NCBI GenBank assembly: GCA_965601425.1
Contig: CBFCWF010000025.1
Coordinates: 1-27,970, forward strand
DNA from: Thiosocius sp965601425
GTDB taxonomy: Bacteria; Pseudomonadota; Gammaproteobacteria; Chromatiales; Chromatiaceae
Direction: 5' to 3'
DNA: 27,970 bases
Every line of letters begins with the position of its first letter. Position 1 is the first letter of the stretch. Below the pieces are notes generated by a model, which was not told the DNA's origin, did not search any database, and saw nothing but the letters and a program-made list of their open reading frames with translations. The translations under genes were made by a program, and so were the position numbers. Below are positions 22,587 through 27,970 of the stretch, in pieces.

Positions 22587-24683
22587 TCAGGCCTCGGCCT
22601 CTTCGGCCACCGCCTTCATGCTGAGGCGGATACGACCCTGCTTGTCGACCTCGAGCACCTTGACCTTGATGGTGTCGCCTTCGGACAGCTTGTCGCTGAC
22701 CTTCTCGACTCGCTCATCCGAGATCTGGCTGATGTGCACTAGGCCATCCTTGCCGGGCAAGATCGTGACGAAGGCACCGAAGTCCATCAGGCGCGCAACG
22801 CGACCCTCGTAGATCTTGCCAACCTCGACGTCGGCAGTGATCAGCTCGACGCGCTTACGCGCCTCATCACCCGCACGCCGATCGACCGAGAAGATCTTTA
22901 CGGTGCCATCATCACTGATGTCGACGGTTGCGCCGGTCTCTTCGGTGATCGACCGGATGGTCACCCCGCCCTTGCCGATCACGTCGCGAATCTTGTCGGG
23001 GTTGATCTTGAATGAGACGATGCGCGGCGCGTGCTCGGACATCTGTTCGCGCGGCCCCTTGATCGCCTTGCCCATCTCTTCGAGGATGTGCATGCGGCCG
23101 TCCTTGGCCTGGGCCAGCGCGATCTCCATGATCTCGCGCGTGATGCCGTCGATCTTGATATCCATCTGCAGCGCATTGATACCGTTTATGGTACCGGCCA
23201 CCTTGAAGTCCATATCGCCCAGGTGATCCTCGTCGCCGAGGATGTCGGTGAGCACAGCGAACTGCTCGCCCTCCTTGATCAGACCCATGGCCACACCGGC
23301 GACCGGCGCCTTGACCGGGACCCCGGCGTCCATCAGCGACAGGCTGGTACCGCACACCGAGGCCATGGACGAGGAACCGTTCGATTCGGTGATCTCGGAC
23401 ACCACGCGGAGCGAATACGGAAAATCCTCGATGCTCGGCATACAGGCGAGCACGCCGCGTTTGGCCAGGCGCCCATGACCGATCTCGCGTCGCTTCGGAC
23501 TACCGACCCGTCCCAGTTCGCCGACGCAGAACGGCGGGAAATTGTAGTGCAGCATGAACGCCTCTCTGCGTTCGCCTTCCAGCGCGTCGACGATCTGCGA
23601 GTCGCGCTCCGTCCCCAGCGTGGTCACAACCAGCGCCTGCGTCTCGCCGCGGGTAAACAGCGCAGAGCCGTGCGTTCGCGGCAGCACGCCGGTACGGATG
23701 CTGATCTGGCGCACCGTCTTGGTGTCGCGGCCGTCGATGCGCGGCTCGCCGTCAATGATGCGTCCACGCACGATCGCCTTCTTCAACTTCTCGATCGCGC
23801 CGATGACCTCGGCCTCGTCGAAGGCCGGTTCCTCACCGCCACACAGCTGCTGTTTCGCCGCCGCAACCGCCGCGTCGATGGCCGTGTAGCGGTCCATCTT
23901 GTCGGCAATGGTGTAGGCGTTACGCAGCGCCTCGCCCGCCGCCGAATCGACGGCCGATTTCAACGCTGTATTCTCTACGGCTTCCGGCAGCGTGATGATC
24001 GGCTTGTTGACCTCGGCCGCGAGCTCCTTGATCGTATTGATCACGACCTGCATCTGCTCGTGTCCAAACAGCACGGCGCCGAGCATGACCTCTTCCGACA
24101 GCTGATCGGCCTCCGATTCGACCATCAGCACCGCGTTCTCTGTGCCGGCAACGACCAGGTCGAGGTCCGTGTGATCACCAAGCCCGGTCGGCCCGTTCAG
24201 TGTGTAGCTACCGTCCTTGTAACCGACGCGGGCCGCGCCGATCGGGCCCTGAAACGGTGCACCGGAGATCGCCAGCGCCGCCGATGTACCGATCAGCGAC
24301 GGGATTTCCGGGTCGATTTTCGGATTCAGCGACTTGACCGTGCAGATCACCTGCGTCTCGGCCTTGAAGGACTTCGGGAACAGCGGACGGATTGGCCGGT
24401 CGATCAGGCGCGAGGTGAGGATTTCCTTTTCCGACGGTCGCCCTTCGCGACGGAAAAAACCACCGGGGATCTTGCCCGCCGCATAGGTCTTTTCCTGATA
24501 GTCGACCGTGAGCGGGAAGAAGTCCCGACCACTGTCCAGTTTCTTGTCGTATACAACGGTGACCAACACCACGGTATCGGCCATGTTGACCAGCACGGCG
24601 GCGTCGGCCTGACGCGCGATCTCGCCGGTCTCGAGTGTGACTGTGTGCTCGCCGTACTGAAAAGTCTTCTTGATCGGGTTCAC
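22587..24683 (-). CDS. pnp: Polyribonucleotide nucleotidyltransferase (PNPase)
   Basis: PNPase is a trimeric 3'-5' phosphorolytic exoribonuclease and a core part of the RNA degradosome. The start is GTG at 24683 with GAGGA 7 nt upstream; the product is 698 residues against 711 in E. coli. There are two RNase-PH cores (the first with GGFFRREGRPSEKE and SRLIDRPIRPLFP). The second has RTHGSALFTRGETQALVV and the catalytic stretch PVKAPVAGVAMGLI. The KH domain has DVIGKGGVTIRSI (GKGG loop). The S1 domain begins VGKIYEGRVARLMDFGAFV and ends LSMKAVAEEAEA. It follows rpsO by 35 bp, the standard order. In E. coli pnp is controlled by its own product through RNase III cleavage of the leader; not verifiable here. 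Confidence 0.98.
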   Translation of the reverse strand: MNPIKKTFQYGEHTVTLETGEIARQADAAVLVNMADTVVLVTVVYDKKLDSGRDFFPLTVDYQEKTYAAGKIPGGFFRREGRPSEKEILTSRLIDRPIRPLFPKSFKAETQVICTVKSLNPKIDPEIPSLIGTSAALAISGAPFQGPIGAARVGYKDGSYTLNGPTGLGDHTDLDLVVAGTENAVLMVESEADQLSEEVMLGAVLFGHEQMQVVINTIKELAAEVNKPIITLPEAVENTALKSAVDSAAGEALRNAYTIADKMDRYTAIDAAVAAAKQQLCGGEEPAFDEAEVIGAIEKLKKAIVRGRIIDGEPRIDGRDTKTVRQISIRTGVLPRTHGSALFTRGETQALVVTTLGTERDSQIVDALEGERREAFMLHYNFPPFCVGELGRVGSPKRREIGHGRLAKRGVLACMPSIEDFPYSLRVVSEITESNGSSSMASVCGTSLSLMDAGVPVKAPVAGVAMGLIKEGEQFAVLTDILGDEDHLGDMDFKVAGTINGINALQMDIKIDGITREIMEIALAQAKDGRMHILEEMGKAIKGPREQMSEHAPRIVSFKINPDKIRDVIGKGGVTIRSITEETGATVDISDDGTVKIFSVDRRAGDEARKRVELITADVEVGKIYEGRVARLMDFGAFVTILPGKDGLVHISQISDERVEKVSDKLSEGDTIKVKVLEVDKQGRIRLSMKAVAEEAEA

Positions 24684-24718
24684 TGGGAAATCCTCAAACC
24701 TTGTGGATGTGTTGCCGC

Positions 24719-24988
24719 TCAGCGACGCAGGCCAAGACGGGCGATGAGTTCTCTGTAACGCTCCACATCCTTCGACTTGAGGTAGTCGAGCAGCTTGCGG
24801 CGCTGATTGACCAGACGCACCAGGCCCTGGCGGGAATGATGATCTTTCTTGTGGGACTGAAAATGTGGCGTCAGCTCGGTGATACGGGCGGTCAGTAGCG
24901 CGACCTGCACCTCGGTCGAACCCGTGTCTTTCGGATCCTTTCCGAAATCTGAAACGATAGCCTGCTTTTGCTCTGCGCTCATTGTCAT
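24719..24988 (-). CDS. rpsO: 30S ribosomal protein S15
   Basis: S15 binds 16S rRNA early in assembly of the small-subunit platform. The ATG at 24988 (MTMSAEQKQAI) has AGGAG 7 nt upstream and gives 89 residues, the same as E. coli S15. A second ATG two codons later (24982) is possible; an earlier in-frame start at 25030 lacks family support. The core TGSTEVQVALLTARITELTPHF and HKKDHHSRQGLVRLVNQRRKLLDYLK, then ERYRELIARLGLRR, is near-identical to the family. A terminator-like hairpin sits 69 nt upstream, between truB and rpsO, so rpsO expression likely involves read-through and/or a separate promoter. E. coli S15 represses its own mRNA through a leader pseudoknot; I could not establish the same structure here. 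Confidence 0.98.
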   Translation of the reverse strand: MTMSAEQKQAIVSDFGKDPKDTGSTEVQVALLTARITELTPHFQSHKKDHHSRQGLVRLVNQRRKLLDYLKSKDVERYRELIARLGLRR

Positions 24989-25056
24989 GACATTTCTCCT
25001 GTCATTGTGCCTCGATGGAGCCCCCAACAATGAGTTCAGGCCGCTCCGGCGATTGC

Positions 25057-25081
25057 AAAAAAAGGGCCGCCAAGGGCCCCT
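25057..25081 (-). terminator. Intrinsic terminator/attenuator between truB and rpsO
   Basis: On the minus strand GGGCC (25079-25075) pairs with GGCCC (25068-25064) around a 6-nt loop; G-T and A-T pairs can extend the stem. Seven T follow (25063-25057). It sits inside the conserved operon about 70 nt before rpsO, so partial termination (attenuation) is the likely role. Confidence 0.65.
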
Positions 25082-25086
25082 GGATA

Positions 25087-25114
25087 AATTGAGGTCGCAT
25101 ATTCTCTCTCAATT
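25087..25114 (-). repeat. Inverted repeat just after truB
   Basis: AATTGAG (25087-25093) and CTCAATT (25108-25114) are a perfect 7-bp inverted repeat with a 14-nt spacer, directly before the truB-rpsO terminator. It could be an RNA hairpin or a protein site. It is AT-rich in a GC-rich genome. Confidence 0.5.
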
Positions 25115-25125
25115 CGGAACGGCTG

Positions 25126-26043
25126 TCAGCCTCCGGTCATCAAACGCCTGGGCGCGATGCGGCCATCGTCCTGAACCTGCCCGACTGCGAGAAACTCGTC
25201 ACCGAGATAGATCCTCACCCAGCCTTCGGTCGGCGCCTTCGGCACCAGGACCGGCTGGCCCTGCTTCAGGTAAAAACCGGCATCCGCACCAACCCGTACC
25301 TCGGGCCAGTCCGCCAGCGCGGTGTCGACCGGCAGCAACAGGCCGTCGAGCGCAGCCTGCCCCTGTTCTGCAGTCCGCTCCAACGCGTCCATCGTATGCA
25401 TCGGAAAGTCGGTATAGGGGCCGACCCCGGTGCGCCGCAATGCGATCACATGTGCGCCACAACCGAGCGCCTCGCCGATGTCTTCGGCGAGCGTGCGGAC
25501 GTAGGTGCCCTTTGAACAGGCCACGCTCAGGTCGAAGGTCGGCAGATCGACATCGCCCAGGGTCAGGGAATGAATCGTTACGCACCGCGGTTTACGCTCT
25601 ACTTCGAGGCCCTCGCGCGCCAGCTCGTAAAGCCGTTTTCCCTGGTGCTTCAGCGCCGAGTACATCGGCGGGAGCTGCTCTATCTCGCCGCAGAAGGACG
25701 CCAACACCCGCTCAATGCGGTCGGCCGTGACGTCCTCCACCGGTCGCTCGCTGACGATATCGCCCTCGGCATCGCCGGTCGCGGTGGTCTGGCCGAGCCT
25801 GACGCGGAACCAATAGTGCTTGTCGGCATCGAGTAGGAAGGCCGAAAGTTTGGTCGCATCGCCGAAACAGATCGGCAGCATGCCGTCGGCCAGCGGGTCC
25901 AGACTCCCCGTGTGCCCCGCCTTGCGCGCATCGTACAGACGTTTAACCCGCTGCAGTGCGTGGTTCGAGCTCAGTCCGAGCGGCTTGTCCAGCAGGAGGA
26001 TGCCGCTGACGGGGCGACCGCGCGCGCGTCCACGCCGCCCCAC
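25126..26043 (-). CDS. truB: tRNA pseudouridine-55 synthase TruB
   Basis: TruB makes pseudouridine at position 55 in the T-loop of tRNAs and also helps tRNA fold. The start is GTG at 26043, 2 nt after the rbfA stop. The 305-residue product has SGILLLDKPLGLSSN at the N-terminus, catalytic Asp49 in GHTGSLDPLADGMLP, and the conserved YSALKHQGKRLYELAREG. CSKGTYVRTLAEDIGEALG comes next, then the C-terminal PUA-like end with GFYLKQGQPVLVP. The N-terminal extension MGRRGRARGRP is strongly basic and longer than usual by a few residues. The length is close to E. coli TruB (314). The operon order rbfA-truB-rpsO is standard. Confidence 0.97.
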   Translation of the reverse strand: MGRRGRARGRPVSGILLLDKPLGLSSNHALQRVKRLYDARKAGHTGSLDPLADGMLPICFGDATKLSAFLLDADKHYWFRVRLGQTTATGDAEGDIVSERPVEDVTADRIERVLASFCGEIEQLPPMYSALKHQGKRLYELAREGLEVERKPRCVTIHSLTLGDVDLPTFDLSVACSKGTYVRTLAEDIGEALGCGAHVIALRRTGVGPYTDFPMHTMDALERTAEQGQAALDGLLLPVDTALADWPEVRVGADAGFYLKQGQPVLVPKAPTEGWVRIYLGDEFLAVGQVQDDGRIAPRRLMTGG

Positions 26044-26045
26044 GA

Positions 26046-26408
26046 TCAGTCCTCGCGCCTTTCGTCTTTCGCGACCGCTTCGTCTATCAGCGACGAAAGA
26101 CGCATGCCGTTCTCTATCGATTTGTCATAGACGAATGCCAGCCGCGGCACGGTGCGCAGGCTCATCGAATCGGCCAGTCGGCGTCGCAGAAACGCCGCGG
26201 CCTTGTTGAGCGCCGCCTCGGTGGCCTTCGCTTGGGTGGAGTCCATCAGCGTGAAGAACACCTTGGCATGCGACAGATCGCGGACTACCCGCACTTCCTG
26301 GATGGTCACGCTGGACAGCCGCGGGTCTCGCGCCTCGTCGCGCAGCAGCAGCGCGAGTTCGCGATGGATCTCCGTGCCGACGCGCTCTTCGCGGCCGAAT
26401 TCCTGCAT
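26046..26408 (-). CDS. rbfA: Ribosome-binding factor A
   Basis: RbfA binds the 30S subunit and is needed for late 16S maturation and growth in the cold. The ATG at 26408 (MQEFGREERV) matches the family N-terminus; GTG at 26414 two codons earlier is also possible, and GGGGGTAGG lies just upstream of both. The 120-residue product has the KH-like fold sequence with EIHRELALLLRDEARDPRL, VRVVRDLSHAKVFFTLM, and the C-terminal RTVPRLAFVYDKSIENGMRL. It is followed by truB after 2 nt, and it starts 22 nt after the infB stop. Length and motifs are normal. Confidence 0.96.
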   Translation of the reverse strand: MQEFGREERVGTEIHRELALLLRDEARDPRLSSVTIQEVRVVRDLSHAKVFFTLMDSTQAKATEAALNKAAAFLRRRLADSMSLRTVPRLAFVYDKSIENGMRLSSLIDEAVAKDERRED

Positions 26409-26430
26409 GTGCACCTACCCCCGAGACGGA

Positions 26431-27970
26431 TCAAATCTCGCGCGCGACTTCGACGCGCTCGAAGACTTCGATCTGATCGCCACTCTTGACGTCGTTGTAG
26501 TTCTTGACGCCGATACCGCATTCGGTGCCGGCCTTGACCTCGTTGACGTCGTCTTTGAAGCGACGCAGCGACTCCAGCTCGCCCTCGTAGATGACCACAT
26601 TGTCGCGCAGTACGCGGATGGGGTTGTGTCGCTTGACGGTCCCCTCGACGACCATGCAACCGGCAATCGCGCCCAGCTTGGAAGACCGGAACACGTCGCG
26701 TACCTGTGCGAGTCCGATGATCTCTTCCTTGATCAACGGCGACAGCAGGCCGGAGATCGCCTGCTTCACGTCGTCGATCACCTCATAGATGATGCTGTAG
26801 TAGCGCAGATCGAGACCATGCTCTTCGACCACGCGACGCGCGCTCGCGTCGGCGCGGACATTGAAGCCGATCAGAATCGCATTCGAGGTAACGGCCAGGT
26901 TCGCGTCGGATTCGGTGATACCACCGACGCCGGACGCAACGACGCGCACCTTGGCCTCGTCCGTCTCGATCTTCAGCAGCGCTTCGCGCAGCGCCTCCAC
27001 CGAGCCCTGAACGTCGGCCTTGACGATAAGGTTGATGTAGGAAATCTCGCCGTCGGCCATCTGCGAGAACAGCTGGTCGAGCTTCGCCGATTTCTGTTCG
27101 GCCAGCCGTGAGTCGCGATGCCGGGTGCGGCGCAGTTCCGCCAGCTCGCGCGCCTTGCGCTCGTCCGCCAGGGCGACCAGATCGTCTCCGGCGGAGGGCG
27201 CCGCGGACAGACCGAGCACCTGCACCGGAATTGACGGGCCGGCCTCTTTAACCGACCGGCCGGTTTCATCGAACATCGCGCGTACGCGACCGTACTCCGC
27301 GCCGGCGACAACCGAGTCGCCGCGCCTCAAGGTGCCCGATTGAACCAGCACCGTAGCCACCGGACCGCGGCCCTTGTCGAGACTGGATTCCACGATGATG
27401 CCCCTGGCCAGGCCGTCGTGCACCGCGCGCAGTTCCAGTACCTCGGACTGCAGCAAGATGGCCTCGAGCAGCCGATCGATACCCTCTCCGGACTTTGCCG
27501 AGACCTTCACGAATTGGATATCGCCGCCCCACTCTTCGGGAACCACCTCTTCCGCGACCAGTTCCTGCATCACCCGGTCAGGATTCGCCTCCGGCTTGTC
27601 CATCTTGTTGATTGCGACCACGAGCGGGACCTTCGCGGCGCGCGCGTGCTGGATCGCCTCCTTGGTCTGCGGCATCACACCGTCGTCCGCGGCAACCACC
27701 AGGATCACGATGTCGGTGGCCTGCGCCCCACGGGCACGCATCGCGGAGAATGCCGCGTGTCCGGGGGTATCAAGGAAGGAGATCATCCCGTGATCGGTCT
27801 GAACATGGTAGGCCCCGATGTGCTGCGTGATCCCGCCCGCCTCGCCGGCCGCGACGCGGGTCCGCCGGATGTGATCGAGCAACGAAGTCTTGCCGTGATC
27901 GACATGGCCCATGATGGTGACGACCGGTGCCCGTGGCTGCAGGTCACCCTGCTGCTGCACGTCCTCGGCC
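26431..27970 (-). CDS. infB: Translation initiation factor IF-2, partial (C-terminal two thirds)
   Basis: IF-2 is the GTPase that brings fMet-tRNA to the 30S subunit and drives subunit joining. The gene runs off the right edge, so its N-terminal part is missing; the first visible codons encode AEDVQQQGDLQPRAPVVTIM. The GTPase domain has G1 GHVDHGKTS, the G2 region AGGITQHIGAYHV, G3 DTPGHAAFSAMRARGAQ, G4 INKMDKPEAN and G5 VSAKSGEGID. Domain II follows with SSLDKGRGPVATVLVQSGTL, then domains III and IV with VIDDVKQAISGLLSP and CMVVEGTVKRHNPIRVLR. The normal end is VFERVEVAREI. It heads the visible part of the nusA-infB operon; rbfA is 22 bp downstream. Confidence 0.98.
   Translation of the reverse strand, partial: AEDVQQQGDLQPRAPVVTIMGHVDHGKTSLLDHIRRTRVAAGEAGGITQHIGAYHVQTDHGMISFLDTPGHAAFSAMRARGAQATDIVILVVAADDGVMPQTKEAIQHARAAKVPLVVAINKMDKPEANPDRVMQELVAEEVVPEEWGGDIQFVKVSAKSGEGIDRLLEAILLQSEVLELRAVHDGLARGIIVESSLDKGRGPVATVLVQSGTLRRGDSVVAGAEYGRVRAMFDETGRSVKEAGPSIPVQVLGLSAAPSAGDDLVALADERKARELAELRRTRHRDSRLAEQKSAKLDQLFSQMADGEISYINLIVKADVQGSVEALREALLKIETDEAKVRVVASGVGGITESDANLAVTSNAILIGFNVRADASARRVVEEHGLDLRYYSIIYEVIDDVKQAISGLLSPLIKEEIIGLAQVRDVFRSSKLGAIAGCMVVEGTVKRHNPIRVLRDNVVIYEGELESLRRFKDDVNEVKAGTECGIGVKNYNDVKSGDQIEVFERVEVAREI

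Noticed and set aside
23031..24758. Long plus-strand frame of 575 codons
   Set aside because: It is the shadow of pnp: His/Arg/Asp-rich with no recognisable domain, in a high-GC antisense frame.

Overview
The window is a GC-rich, densely coded bacterial chromosome segment. The protein families and gene orders point to a gammaproteobacterium, perhaps of the Chromatiales or a related sulfur-oxidiser lineage; that finer placement is inference. Gammaproteobacterial marks are IscR/IscU, a YqiB-type DUF1249 protein, HolC next to PepA, lptFG divergent from pepA, PpsR, and the infB-rbfA-truB-rpsO-pnp order. I see no insertion sequence, phage gene, CRISPR array, tRNA or rRNA.

Layout, left to right. 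(1) 1-250: the C-terminal end of a histidine kinase, convergent with and overlapping iscU. (2) 217-1260: a reduced isc locus, iscR then iscU on the minus strand, with no iscS between them and a good IscR-type operator/promoter in front. (3) 1386-5286, minus strand: yqiB (DUF1249), a thioredoxin, adk and htpG, with a structured 110-nt stretch between htpG and adk and a sigma32-like promoter before htpG. (4) 5404-7827, plus strand: phosphoglucomutase and an FAH-family hydrolase. (5) 7939-8763, minus strand: ppsR. (6) 8896-13160, plus strand: glcD and glcE without glcF, a possible small secreted protein, and a stand-alone dihydrolipoyl-dehydrogenase-like flavoprotein. (7) 13207-17417, minus strand: a PilZ protein, a large PAS sensor kinase, a FixJ-type regulator and a deoxyinosine/hypoxanthine DNA glycosylase, all tightly packed. 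(8) 17690-22379: an RDD membrane protein, the LPS-export permeases lptG/lptF, and pepA-holC. (9) 22545-27970, minus strand: infB (partial)-rbfA-truB-rpsO-pnp, the classic translation/RNA-decay operon.

Most of the window is housekeeping: iron-sulfur assembly and sensing, protein folding, carbon metabolism, LPS export, replication, and translation/RNA turnover. I found no clear new multi-gene system. The best leads are the four-gene minus-strand block that ties c-di-GMP-type sensing, two-component signalling and a base-excision glycosylase together; the glcDE pair without its iron-sulfur subunit and with terminator-like hairpins before glcD and before the next gene; the interlocking hairpins between htpG and adk; and the iscS-less iscRU pair.
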